DNA of 64,000 nucleotides, taken from positions 5,606 to 69,605 of the forward strand of contig DHHQ01000026.1 in assembly GCA_002403375.1 (NCBI GenBank), read 5' to 3'. Shown one piece after another: positions 1-8,075 of this stretch. How positions within the stretch are numbered: position 1 is the first letter of the stretch; each line of letters starts with the position of its first letter. The DNA comes from Thiobacillus denitrificans (GTDB lineage Bacteria; Pseudomonadota; Gammaproteobacteria; Burkholderiales; Thiobacillaceae). Position numbers and translations under genes: made by a program. The notes beneath the pieces were generated by a model, which saw only the letters and a program-made list of their open reading frames with translations, made no database searches and was not told where the DNA came from.

Positions 1-303
1 CAGCTTGAGATGGCTGGGATAGAAGTTGAGGAAGCGGATACCGAGCACGCCACCGGCCGCGTCCTCCACGCTCACCGTCAGCATGCGTCGCGGCCGGTAG
101 GCGACGCTGGCCTCGCGCACCACCGCCTGCACCTGCGCGGTCTGTCCCGGCAGCAGCTCGCGGATCGGCGTGAGGCGGGTGTCGTCCTCCCAGCGCAGCG
201 GCAGGTGCAAGACCAGGTCGGCGTCGCGGGTGAGGCCCAGCTTGGCGAGTCTGGCCGCGGTCGCCGGGCTGACCGGGAAGGAAAACGGCGAGGCCGCTTT
301 CAA
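1..303 (-). CDS. recG: ATP-dependent DNA helicase RecG, N-terminal part (truncated by window edge)
   Basis: The visible 101 residues match the start of RecG, which remodels stalled replication forks and branched DNA. They include the N-terminal LAKLGL-type helical segment, the LVLHLPLRWED motif and the start of the wedge/OB domain (RRMLTVSVEDAAGG). The helicase motifs lie outside the window. The start must be the TTG at 301-303: the ridA stop codon TAA is in the same frame just upstream and no ATG or GTG lies between. No clear Shine-Dalgarno sequence precedes it, so translation probably depends on coupling to ridA, whose stop is 7 bases away. A spoT-ridA-recG order is common in betaproteobacteria. 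Confidence 0.85.
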   Translation of the reverse strand, partial: MKAASPFSFPVSPATAARLAKLGLTRDADLVLHLPLRWEDDTRLTPIRELLPGQTAQVQAVVREASVAYRPRRMLTVSVEDAAGGVLGIRFLNFYPSHLKL

Positions 304-312
304 TTCGGCGTT

Positions 313-693
313 TTAGGCGACCACCATCACGGCGTCGGCCTCGACCAGCGCGCCGCGCGGCAGGGCGGCGACGCCGACGGCGGCACGTGCCGGGTAGGGC
401 TCGCTGAAGTAGGTCGCCATGATTTCGTTGACCCGGGGGAAGTGGCCGAGGTCGGTGAGGAAGACGTTGAGCTTGACCACGTCGGCCAGCGAGCCGCCCG
501 CAGCGGCGGCGACGGCGGAAAGGTTCCTGAACACCTGGTGGATCTGCGCGTCGATGCCGTCGACGAGCTGCATCGAGGCGGGGTCGAGGCCGATCTGGCC
601 GGACAGGTAGACGGTCTGGTCGACGCGCACGGCCTGCGAGTAGGTGCCGATCGCGGCCGGGGCGTCGGCGGTCTGGATGATGCGCTTGTTCAT
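313..693 (-). CDS. ridA: RidA family enamine/imine deaminase
   Basis: This 126-residue protein has the standard length of RidA (YjgF/YER057c/UK114), a trimeric cytosolic enzyme that hydrolyses reactive 2-aminoacrylate made by PLP enzymes. Family hallmarks are present: GTYSQAV near residue 16, LSGQIGLDP near residue 30, VVKLNVFLTD near residue 73, and the C-terminal region with YPARAAVGVAALPRGA, whose Arg normally binds the substrate carboxylate. It lies 20 bases after spoT and directly before recG, so it is probably co-transcribed with both. The ATG start fits the family N-terminus. Confidence 0.95.
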   Translation of the reverse strand: MNKRIIQTADAPAAIGTYSQAVRVDQTVYLSGQIGLDPASMQLVDGIDAQIHQVFRNLSAVAAAAGGSLADVVKLNVFLTDLGHFPRVNEIMATYFSEPYPARAAVGVAALPRGALVEADAVMVVA

Positions 694-713
694 GCTGAAT
701 CCTGGTGCGGGAG

Positions 714-2858
714 TTATTGGGAGGGTGCGGCGCGGCCGTCCTTCCGGCCCTTGATGCGGAAGATCCGCACCACGTCGGGCAGGGCGCGCAGCCCGCGCAT
801 GACGCGCGCGAGGTGCATGCGGTTCTCGACCTGCACGGTGAAGAACAGCACGGTGTAGGGACTGCCGTCCTCCTCCTCCATCGACACGTTGCCGATGTTG
901 GAGCCGTGCTCGGCGATCGCCGCGGCGACCTTGGCCAGCACCCCGCGCTTGTTGCCGACGACGACCTTGATCGAGACGTCGAACATGTGGCCGGGCTCGG
1001 CCTGCCACTCGACGTCGAGCCACTTGTCGGGGTCGGTGCGGAAGGCGCGGATCGACGGGCAGTCGTGGGTGTGGATGATGAGGCCGCGGTCCTTGTGGAT
1101 GAAGCCGAGGATGGGGTCGCCGGGGATCGGGTGGCAGCACTGCGCCAGCTCGACCGCGATGCCCTCGGTGCCGCGGATCACGATGGCGTGCGGGTGCGCC
1201 GGCTCGCCGGACTTCTCGCCCTGCACGTGCAGCAGCTGGTGCGCGACCACCAGCGGCAGCTTGCGCCCGAGGCCGATGCCCGCCAGCAGTTCCTCGCGGG
1301 TCTGCAGGCCGTAGTCCTTCACCACGCGGTCCCATACCGCCGGATCGGGCTCGGTCGCGGCCGGGTTGAGGGCGGCGATGGCGTTGCCGAGGAGGCGCTC
1401 GCCGAGCGCGGCCGCCTCCTCGACGCGCGCGTTGCGCAGGTAGGTGCGGATGTGCGAGCGCGCCTTGCCGGTGACGACGAAGTTGAGCCACGCCGCGTTC
1501 GGGCTGGCGTTCGACGCGGTAAGGATCTCGACGTGGTCGCCGTTCCTGAGCTGGGTCCTGAGCGGCATCAACTCGTAGTTGATCTTCACCGCGATGCAGC
1601 GATGGCCGACGTCGGTGTGCACGGCGAAGGCGAAGTCGACCGCGGTGGCGCCGCGCGGCAGCGCCATGATCTTGCCCTTCGGCGTGAACACGTAGACCTC
1701 GTCGGGGAACAGGTCGACCTTGATGTGCTCGAGGAATTCGGGCGAGTCCCCGTGGTCGGCCTGGATGTCGAGCAGCGACTGCAGCCAGCGGTGGGTGCGC
1801 GTCTGCACGTCGTTGAGCGCGGCCTCGGCCGACTTGTACATCCAGTGCGAGGCGACCCCGGACTCGGCCAGCCGGTTCATGTCGACGGTACGGATCTGCA
1901 CCTCGATCGGCGTGCCGTTCGGGCCGAACAGGATCGAGTGCAGCGACTGGTAGCCGTTGGCCTTGGGGATCGCGATGTAGTCCTTGAACTTGCCGGGGAT
2001 CGGCTTGTAGAGCGCATGCAGCGCACCGAGCGCGAGGTAGCAGGAGGGCTGGTCGCGCACCACCACGCGGAAGCCGTAGATGTCGAACACCTCGGAGAAC
2101 GCCAGGTTCTTTTCCTGCATCTTGCGGTAGATGCTGTAGAGGTGCTTCTCGCGCCCGCTGATGGTCGCCTCGATCTTGCACTGCTCGAGCTTGTCCTGCA
2201 GGGCGATCTTGACCTTGTCGACCAGCTCGCGGCGGTTGCCGCGCGCGGCCTTCACGGCCTTGGCGAGCACCTGGTAGCGCGTCGGGTGGAGGTAGCGGAA
2301 GCCGAGGTCCTCGAGTTCCTGGTAGACCGAGTGCAGCCCCAGCCGGTTGGCGATCGGGGCGTAGATCTCGAGCGTCTCCTTGGCGATGCGCTTGCGCTTG
2401 TCGGGCGGCATCGAGCCCATGGTGTGCATGTTGTGCAGGCGGTCGGCGAGCTTGACCAGGATCACCCGCACGTCCTGCGCCATCGCCAGCAGCATCTTGC
2501 GGAAATTCTCCGCCTGCGCGTGCTGCTCGGAGGCGAACGCCAGCTTGTCGAGCTTGGACACGCCCTCGACCAGCAGCGCGACCGCCTTGCCGAAGCGCGC
2601 CTCGATCTCGCTCGCGGTGGCCGGGGTGTCCTCGACCACGTCGTGCAGCAGCGCGGCGCACAGGGTCTGCGCGTCGAGGTGCCACGCGGCGAGGATGCCG
2701 GCGACGGCGAGCGGGTGGGAGATGTAGGGTTCGCCGCTTTTGCGGAACTGGCCTTCGTGGGCGCGGCGGCTGAATTCGAAGGCTTCTTCGATGACCGCGA
2801 TTTCTTCAGCCGGGAGGTAGGCGAGTGCCGGCTGCAGCGACTCGAAACCGCGTGTCAT
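714..2858 (-). CDS. spoT: Bifunctional (p)ppGpp synthetase/hydrolase SpoT
   Basis: Cytosolic RelA/SpoT homologue that sets the alarmone level in the stringent response. Domains in order are the HD hydrolase (HDVVEDT near residue 72, so hydrolysis should be active), the synthetase (YGFRVVV and VQIRTVDMN segments), TGS (VYVFTPKGKI, near residue 380), the CCHPIPGD segment and a C-terminal ACT domain (GNKRGVLAKVAAAI). I chose the ATG at 2858 because it gives the family start MTRGFESL, comparable to E. coli SpoT. An ATG at 2933 would add 25 low-complexity residues and overlap rpoZ by 29 bases, and cannot be excluded. The rpoZ-spoT pairing is conserved in proteobacteria. Confidence 0.95.
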   Translation of the reverse strand: MTRGFESLQPALAYLPAEEIAVIEEAFEFSRRAHEGQFRKSGEPYISHPLAVAGILAAWHLDAQTLCAALLHDVVEDTPATASEIEARFGKAVALLVEGVSKLDKLAFASEQHAQAENFRKMLLAMAQDVRVILVKLADRLHNMHTMGSMPPDKRKRIAKETLEIYAPIANRLGLHSVYQELEDLGFRYLHPTRYQVLAKAVKAARGNRRELVDKVKIALQDKLEQCKIEATISGREKHLYSIYRKMQEKNLAFSEVFDIYGFRVVVRDQPSCYLALGALHALYKPIPGKFKDYIAIPKANGYQSLHSILFGPNGTPIEVQIRTVDMNRLAESGVASHWMYKSAEAALNDVQTRTHRWLQSLLDIQADHGDSPEFLEHIKVDLFPDEVYVFTPKGKIMALPRGATAVDFAFAVHTDVGHRCIAVKINYELMPLRTQLRNGDHVEILTASNASPNAAWLNFVVTGKARSHIRTYLRNARVEEAAALGERLLGNAIAALNPAATEPDPAVWDRVVKDYGLQTREELLAGIGLGRKLPLVVAHQLLHVQGEKSGEPAHPHAIVIRGTEGIAVELAQCCHPIPGDPILGFIHKDRGLIIHTHDCPSIRAFRTDPDKWLDVEWQAEPGHMFDVSIKVVVGNKRGVLAKVAAAIAEHGSNIGNVSMEEEDGSPYTVLFFTVQVENRMHLARVMRGLRALPDVVRIFRIKGRKDGRAAPSQ

Positions 2859-2904
2859 CGCCGGCGCGCGGCTGGCGTGCGCCGGTTTGCGTGCAACGCG
2901 AGGC

Positions 2905-3108
2905 TCAGGCGCGGCCCCGGTTGAGGATTTCACGGCCGACCTTGCCTGCCGCGATTTCGCGCAGGGCGGTGACGATGGGCTTGTCCCGGGACTCGACCAG
3001 GGGCTGGGAGCCCTGCGCGAGCTGGCGGGCGCGGTAGGTCACGGCCAGGGTCAGCTCGAAGCGGTTGGGGAACATGTCAAGGCAGTCATCAACGGTGATG
3101 CGGGCCAT
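2905..3108 (-). CDS. rpoZ: DNA-directed RNA polymerase subunit omega
   Basis: The 67-residue product begins MARITVDDCLDMFPNRFELT, the canonical omega N-terminus. Omega wraps the C-terminal tail of beta-prime, helps assemble RNA polymerase and, in proteobacteria, forms part of the ppGpp site 1. The segment YRARQLAQGSQPLV and the nearby DKPIVTALREIAAGK are typical. It lies between gmk and spoT, as in E. coli, which links the ppGpp enzyme to one of its targets. Confidence 0.97.
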   Translation of the reverse strand: MARITVDDCLDMFPNRFELTLAVTYRARQLAQGSQPLVESRDKPIVTALREIAAGKVGREILNRGRA

Positions 3109-3144
3109 ACGGATTACTCCTGCTTCAGGCGGTGCGGAGGCACC

Positions 3145-3774
3145 TCAGATACGTCGGAATTCGTCGAACAGCGCAGCGTACCGGGCCAGCTGGCGCGGCG
3201 CTTCGTGGCGAATGCTGCGGGTGATGGCGACCAGGTCCTCGAGGGCGTGGTCGAAGTCATCGTTGACGATTATATAGTCGAACGCCTCCGCGTGAGCGAC
3301 CTCGTGGGCGGCGGCGGCGAGCCGGCGCTCGATCACCTCCTCGCTGTCCTGGCCGCGCCCGGCGAGCCGGGTGCGCAGGGCGTTGAACGACGGCGGCAGG
3401 ATGAAGACCGACGCGGACTGCGGAAAATGCCGCTTCACCTGCGCGGCGCCCTGCCAGTCGATCTCGAGCAGGATGTCGCGGCCCGCGTCGAGGTCGCGCG
3501 CGATGCTGCCCTTCGAGGTGCCGTAGAAGTTGCCGTAGACCTCGGCGTGCTCGAGGAACTCGCCTTCGGCCAGCATCTCCTGGAAGCGTTCGCGGCTGAC
3601 GAAGTGGTAGTCGCGGCCGTCGGTCTCGCCCGGCCGGGGCGGGCGGGTGGTGTACGAAACCGACAGGCGGATCGCGGGATCCGTCTTCAGCAGCGCCTTG
3701 ACGAGGCTGGTCTTGCCGGCACCGGACGGCGCGCTGACGATGTAGAGGACGCCTTGGCTGGGGGGCGGGGTCAT
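3145..3774 (-). CDS. gmk: Guanylate kinase
   Basis: This 209-residue enzyme phosphorylates GMP to GDP with ATP in purine nucleotide metabolism. The P-loop SAPSGAGKTS lies near residue 14, the GMP-binding SYTTRPPRPGE near residue 40, and DYHFVSRERF and the EFLEHAEVYGNFYGT lid/GMP segment follow. The ATG at 3774 is preceded at close spacing by AGGAGC, a good ribosome binding site. An open frame continues far upstream in antisense to yicC but has no homology there. yicC ends 11 bases upstream, so the two genes are likely co-transcribed. Confidence 0.97.
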   Translation of the reverse strand: MTPPPSQGVLYIVSAPSGAGKTSLVKALLKTDPAIRLSVSYTTRPPRPGETDGRDYHFVSRERFQEMLAEGEFLEHAEVYGNFYGTSKGSIARDLDAGRDILLEIDWQGAAQVKRHFPQSASVFILPPSFNALRTRLAGRGQDSEEVIERRLAAAAHEVAHAEAFDYIIVNDDFDHALEDLVAITRSIRHEAPRQLARYAALFDEFRRI

Positions 3775-3785
3775 GATTGCTCCTG

Positions 3786-4652
3786 TTATTCGATGTTCTG
3801 CACCTGCTCGCGCATCTGCTCGATCAGCACCTTGAGCTCGAGCGAGGCGCGCGAGGTCTCCACCGCGACCGACTTCGACCCCAGCGTGTTGGCCTCGCGG
3901 TGCAGCTCCTGCATCAGGAAGTCGAGCCGCTTGCCGGCCGCGCCGGGCTGGTCGAGCACGCGCCGTACCTCGGCGAAGTGGGTGACGAGGCGCGACAGCT
4001 CCTCGTCGATGTCGGCCTTCTGGGCGGCGAGCGCGACTTCCTGGGCGAGGCGCTCGTGGCCGGCCTCGCCCAGCGCGTCGCGCAGGCGCTCCGCCAGCTT
4101 CTCGCGCTGGGCGGCGGCGAGCGCCGGCAGCAGCGGCTTCAGCGCGGCGACCTGGGCCTCGGCAGCGGCGAGGCGGTCGAGGATGTGCTGGCGCAGCTTG
4201 GCGCCCTCGCGCTGGCGGCTTTCCACCAGTTCGTCGAGCGTCTCGCGCATCCCTGCCAGCACGGCGTCGTTCAGCGCCTCCGGCGACAGCGCCGCCGCCT
4301 GCACCGCGCCCGGCCAGCGCAGCACCTCGTTGACCGAAAGCGGCGCCGCCCCCGGCAGGCGCTCGAGGACGTCGTCCTGCCATTGCGCGAGGCGCTCAAG
4401 AATGCCCGGGTTGAGGCCGTTATCGAGCGTGGCGGCCGGCAGCGGGGTCAGGCCGACGCGGCACTCGACCTTGCCGCGCGCCAGGCGCTGCTGGATCAGC
4501 TCCCGCAGCTGCGGCTCGAGCGGCCGGAACTCGTCGGCCAGCCGGAAGTGCAGTTCGAGGAAGCGCTGGTTGACGCTGCGCAGGTCGATGCTGACGCTGG
4601 CATGGTCGAGGTTGAGGCTGCGGGCGGCAAACCCGGTCATGCTGGCTGTCAT
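3786..4652 (-). CDS. yicC: YicC family endoribonuclease
   Basis: This 288-residue protein starts MTASMTGFA and continues with VSIDLRSVNQRFLELHFRL, the diagnostic N-terminal YicC_N signature. It ends with the DUF1732 part (KRLDFLMQELHREANTLGSKS and a terminal EQMREQVQNIE). YicC/YloC proteins are now regarded as endoribonucleases acting on structured RNAs; the exact targets here are unknown. The gene heads the yicC-gmk-rpoZ-spoT-ridA-recG run and is divergent from the protein kinase gene, with about 100 bases between their starts. Confidence 0.93.
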   Translation of the reverse strand: MTASMTGFAARSLNLDHASVSIDLRSVNQRFLELHFRLADEFRPLEPQLRELIQQRLARGKVECRVGLTPLPAATLDNGLNPGILERLAQWQDDVLERLPGAAPLSVNEVLRWPGAVQAAALSPEALNDAVLAGMRETLDELVESRQREGAKLRQHILDRLAAAEAQVAALKPLLPALAAAQREKLAERLRDALGEAGHERLAQEVALAAQKADIDEELSRLVTHFAEVRRVLDQPGAAGKRLDFLMQELHREANTLGSKSVAVETSRASLELKVLIEQMREQVQNIE

Positions 4653-4733
4653 GGGCGGAGAGTGTGGGTGGCGGGATGAGCGCCGGCGCGGAGCCGGATG
4701 CTTTTTGTTCGGTATGGGCGATTAACAGGCAAA

Positions 4734-4739
4734 GATAAT
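4734..4739 (+). promoter_or_regulatory. Possible -10 box (GATAAT) before the kinase gene
   Basis: GATAAT matches the sigma70 -10 consensus at five of six positions and lies 12 bases before the kinase ATG. No good -35 hexamer lies at 16-18 bases. If the box is real, the transcript would have almost no leader, which fits the absence of a visible ribosome binding site. Confidence 0.3.
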
Positions 4740-4751
4740 AGACGTTCGACT

Positions 4752-5696
4752 ATGGCGACTCAACCCAACCAGCCGCTTCCCAACGGCTACCGGCTGAACG
4801 AATACACCATCGTGCGCAAGATCGGCGGCGGCGGGTTCAGCATGGTGTATCTGGCGCGCGACGACGACAACCAGACGGTCGCGATCAAGGAGTACCTGCC
4901 CGGCGGGCTGGTCCTGCGCACCGAGGGCTCGGTCATCGTGCAGGCCAGCTCGGCCGAGAACACCAACGTGTTCCGCCACGGCATGAAGTGCTTCTTCGAG
5001 GAGGGGCGGGCGCTGGCGTGCATCGACCATCCCAACGTCGTGCGCGTGCTCAACTTCTTCCGCGCCAACGAAACCGTCTACATGGTGATGCGCTTCGAGC
5101 GCGGCAAGACCCTGCAGCAGCACATCCAGGCCAACCGCGGCACCATCCGCGAGAGCTTCATCCGGCGCGTGTTCGCGCAACTGCTGAACGGCCTGCGCGA
5201 CGTCCATACGCACAAGCTGCTGCACCTCGACATCAAGCCGTCCAACCTCTACATCCGCCTCGACGGCTCGCCGGTGCTGATCGACTTCGGCGCGGCGCGG
5301 CAGACGCTCACCCAGGAGGAGAGCACGCTGCAGCCGATGTACACGCCAGGCTTCGCGGCGCCCGAGCAGTACCACAACCGCGAGCGGCTCGGTCCCTGGT
5401 CCGACATCTACAGCATCGGCGCGAGCCTGTATGCCTGCCTGGCCGGCCATCCGCCGCAGGCCGCCGACGCCCGCCTGCTCAACGACAAGCTGGTCCCGGC
5501 GGCCGAGCAGTGGCGCGGCGCCTACTCGACGCAGCTGCTGGAAACCATCGACCATTGCCTCAGGCTCAACTACATGGAGCGCCCGCAAAGCGTGTTCAGC
5601 CTGCAGAAGGTGCTGATGGACCGCAGCGCGATGACGCCGCCGCGTCTGTCGCTGCTCACCAGCATCAAGCGCTCGCTGAACCGCGAATTGTTCTAA
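4752..5696 (+). CDS. Serine/threonine protein kinase (Hanks type)
   Basis: This 314-residue cytosolic kinase has all core motifs: glycine loop GGGGFSMVY from residue 25, catalytic-pair Lys46 in VAIKEY, catalytic loop HLDIKPSN with Asp160 (HLD instead of HRD), and DFG with Asp178. The activation segment (YTPGFAAPEQY) and the SDIYSIGASLY helix follow. There is no membrane segment or extracellular sensor after the kinase domain, unlike PASTA kinases. A PP2C phosphatase follows 10 bases downstream, so the two probably act on the same substrates. The start at ATG 4752 gives the sensible N-terminus MATQPNQPLPNGYRL; a longer in-frame ATG at 4698 lies inside the promoter region. Confidence 0.9.
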   Translation: MATQPNQPLPNGYRLNEYTIVRKIGGGGFSMVYLARDDDNQTVAIKEYLPGGLVLRTEGSVIVQASSAENTNVFRHGMKCFFEEGRALACIDHPNVVRVLNFFRANETVYMVMRFERGKTLQQHIQANRGTIRESFIRRVFAQLLNGLRDVHTHKLLHLDIKPSNLYIRLDGSPVLIDFGAARQTLTQEESTLQPMYTPGFAAPEQYHNRERLGPWSDIYSIGASLYACLAGHPPQAADARLLNDKLVPAAEQWRGAYSTQLLETIDHCLRLNYMERPQSVFSLQKVLMDRSAMTPPRLSLLTSIKRSLNRELF

Positions 5697-5706
5697 AGTA
5701 GGGCCG

Positions 5707-6615
5707 ATGAAATTCACCATCTATCAGGCGTCCCGCCAGGGCGGGCGCAAGAACAACCAGGATCGCGTGGCGTATTCCTACAGCCGCGAGGCCCTGCTGA
5801 TGGTGGTGGCGGACGGCATGGGCGGCCACATGCACGGCGAGATCGCCGCGCAGATCGCGGTGCAGACCCTGACCGAGCAGTTCCAGAGCCTCGCCAAGCC
5901 GCGCCTCGCCGATCCGCGCGGCTTTCTCGTCGACGCCGTCACGCGCGCGCACTACGCGATCAATGACTACGCCGTCGACCAGGATCTGCTCGAAATCCCG
6001 CATACCACGGTGGTGGCGGCCGTGGCGCAGGACAACACGGCGCACTGGGCGCACGTCGGCGACTCACGCCTCTACCTGTTTTCCGACGGTAGCCTGATCG
6101 CGCGCACCGAGGACCACACCGCGGTCGCCCAGTTGGTGCGCGACGGCATCATCAGCGAGGAGGAGGCCGGCCACCACCCCGAGCGCAACAAGGTGTCCAA
6201 CTGCCTCGGCGGCTACGTGATTCCGCAGGTCGAATGCAGCGCGCCGATCCCGCTGCACGACGCCGACACCCTGCTGCTGTGCACCGACGGCATCTGGGGC
6301 ATGATCAGCGTTCCCGAAGCCGCGGCCCTGCTGCACGCCTACTCGCTGGAGGACGCGGTGCGCCACCTGATGGACCACGCCGAGTTCCGCGGCGGCGAGC
6401 ACGGCGACAACCTGAGCCTGGTCGCGATGACCTGGGGCGAGCCCCGGATGCCGAGCAAGGACTCGATATCCACCCTGGCGATGCCGGCGGGCGGCATCAC
6501 CACCCAGCTCAATACCCTGTCCACCTCGCCCGGCGTTTCGGCGGTGTCCGACGACGAGATCGAGCGCGCCATCGCCGAAATCCAGCAGGCCATCCAGAAA
6601 ATCTCCCAGAAGTAG
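5707..6615 (+). CDS. PP2C-type serine/threonine phosphatase
   Basis: This 302-residue metal-dependent phosphatase would reverse the action of the adjacent kinase. Metal and catalytic residues of PP2C are visible: Asp19 in NNQDR, Asp36 in ADGMGGH, Asp119 in GDSRLY, Asp194 in CTDGIWG and Asp234 in GDNLSL. The catalytic domain ends near residue 245. About 55 further residues, rich in Ser/Thr (STLAMPAGGITTQLNTLSTS), end in a helical tail and could themselves be phosphorylated by the kinase; that is inference. The start is 10 bases after the kinase stop, so the pair is an operon. Confidence 0.92.
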   Translation: MKFTIYQASRQGGRKNNQDRVAYSYSREALLMVVADGMGGHMHGEIAAQIAVQTLTEQFQSLAKPRLADPRGFLVDAVTRAHYAINDYAVDQDLLEIPHTTVVAAVAQDNTAHWAHVGDSRLYLFSDGSLIARTEDHTAVAQLVRDGIISEEEAGHHPERNKVSNCLGGYVIPQVECSAPIPLHDADTLLLCTDGIWGMISVPEAAALLHAYSLEDAVRHLMDHAEFRGGEHGDNLSLVAMTWGEPRMPSKDSISTLAMPAGGITTQLNTLSTSPGVSAVSDDEIERAIAEIQQAIQKISQK

Positions 6616-6691
6616 GCCCAGGCGGCGGCGAACGCGCGCCCGGCGCGCGAGGCGCGGTAAAATCCCGGCTTTCGTTCCCGTCCGCCCCGCC

Positions 6692-7426
6692 ATGTCCGAC
6701 CCGATCGCCCGTCCCAGCGGACGCCGCCCCGACGTCCTGCGCCCGCTGAGCTTCACCCGCAGGTTCACCAAGCACGCCGAAGGCTCGGTGCTCGTCGCCA
6801 TGGGCGACACCCGCGTGCTGTGCACCGCCAGCGTGCTCGACAAGCTGCCGCCGCACAAGAAGGGCAGCGGCGAGGGCTGGGTCACCGCCGAATACGGCAT
6901 GCTGCCGCGTTCGACCCACACCCGCAGCGACCGCGAGGCGGCGCGCGGCAAGCAGTCGGGACGCACCCAGGAGATCCAGCGCCTGATCGGCCGCAGCCTG
7001 CGCGCGGTGGTCGACCTGAAGAAGCTCGGCGAGCGCACGCTGCACATCGACTGCGACGTGCTGCAGGCCGACGGCGGCACCCGCTGCGCCAGCATCTGCG
7101 GCGCCTACGTCGCGGTCGCCGACGCCATCGCCGGGCTGCTCGAAAGCGGCGCGCTGGCCGAGTCGCCGCTCACCGACAGCATCGCCGCGGTCTCGGTCGG
7201 CGTGTGGCAGGGGCAGCCGGTGCTCGACCTCGACTACGTCGAGGACGCCGGCTGCGACACCGACATGAACGTGGTGATGACCGGCAGCGGCGGCATCGTC
7301 GAGGTGCAGGGCACCGCCGAAGGCGCGCCGTTCACCCGCGCCACGCTCGAGGCGCTGCTCGACCTCGCCACCGCCGGCATCGCGCACATCAGCGCCGCGC
7401 AGCAGGCGGCGCTGAAGGCCGGCTGA
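6692..7426 (+). CDS. rph: Ribonuclease PH
   Basis: This 244-residue phosphorolytic 3'-5' exoribonuclease trims tRNA 3' ends and contributes to rRNA turnover. Signature segments are present: RPDVLRPLSFT at the start, VLCTASV near residue 45, GWVTAEYGMLPRSTHTR near residue 66, GRTQEIQRLIGRSLRA near residue 90, and the phosphate-site region DCDVLQADGGTR near residue 122. The length is that of an intact enzyme, unlike the frameshifted rph of E. coli K-12. A TAAAAT hexamer about 30 bases upstream of the ATG may be its -10 box, but no -35 is obvious. rdgB and hemW follow, as in many betaproteobacteria. Confidence 0.97.
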   Translation: MSDPIARPSGRRPDVLRPLSFTRRFTKHAEGSVLVAMGDTRVLCTASVLDKLPPHKKGSGEGWVTAEYGMLPRSTHTRSDREAARGKQSGRTQEIQRLIGRSLRAVVDLKKLGERTLHIDCDVLQADGGTRCASICGAYVAVADAIAGLLESGALAESPLTDSIAAVSVGVWQGQPVLDLDYVEDAGCDTDMNVVMTGSGGIVEVQGTAEGAPFTRATLEALLDLATAGIAHISAAQQAALKAG

Positions 7427-7450
7427 GCCGCGCCGCACGAAGGAGCCGAC

Positions 7451-8041
7451 ATGGAAAAGATCGTCATCGCCTCGGGCAACCCCGGCAAGCTGCGCGAGAT
7501 CGCGCGCATCCTCGCGCCGCTCGACATCACCGCGGTGCCGCAGTCCGATTTCGGCGTGCCCGAATGCCCCGAGCCGCACGTCACCTTCGTCGAGAACTGC
7601 CTCGCCAAGGCGCGCCACGCCAGCGCCCACACCGGGCTGCCGGCGCTGGCCGACGATTCCGGCATCTGCGTCGAGGCGCTCAACGGCGCACCGGGCGTGT
7701 ACTCCGCGCGCTACGCCGGCGAGCCGAAATCCGATCAACGCAACAACGAGAAGCTCGTCGCCGCCCTGCAGGGCCAGCCCGACCGCCGTGCGCACTACTA
7801 TTGCGTGATGGTGCTGGTGCGCTACCCCGACGACCCCGAGCCGCTGATCGCCGAAGGGCGCTGGCACGGCGAAATCATCGACACCCCGCGCGGCGACGGT
7901 GGCTTCGGCTACGACCCGTATTTCCTTGTGCCGCAGTTCGGCAAGACCGGCGCCGAGCTCGGCGAGGACGAGAAGAACGCCGTCTCGCACCGCGGCCAGG
8001 CGCTGCGCGAACTCGCCGACAAGCTGCAGCGGCTTGGCTGA
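7451..8041 (+). CDS. rdgB: XTP/dITP diphosphatase (RdgB/HAM1 family)
   Basis: This 196-residue house-cleaning pyrophosphatase removes dITP, XTP and ITP to keep deaminated purines out of DNA and RNA. Visible signatures are the start KIVIASGNPGKLREI, the FVENCLAKARHAS segment near residue 51, LADDSGICVEALNGAPGVYSA near residue 67 containing the metal-binding acidic pair, and the C-terminal GDGGFGYDPYF and SHRGQALREL. The start has a strong ribosome binding site (AAGGAG). It lies 24 bases after rph and its end abuts hemW. Confidence 0.97.
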   Translation: MEKIVIASGNPGKLREIARILAPLDITAVPQSDFGVPECPEPHVTFVENCLAKARHASAHTGLPALADDSGICVEALNGAPGVYSARYAGEPKSDQRNNEKLVAALQGQPDRRAHYYCVMVLVRYPDDPEPLIAEGRWHGEIIDTPRGDGGFGYDPYFLVPQFGKTGAELGEDEKNAVSHRGQALRELADKLQRLG

Positions 8042-8075
8042 ATCCGTCGTCCGTTTCCCCGGCGGCGGACTGCAC

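Noticed and set aside
705..2924. A long plus-strand open frame over spoT
   Set aside because: The minus strand has an intact RelA/SpoT protein with all domains, and the plus-strand translation matches nothing.
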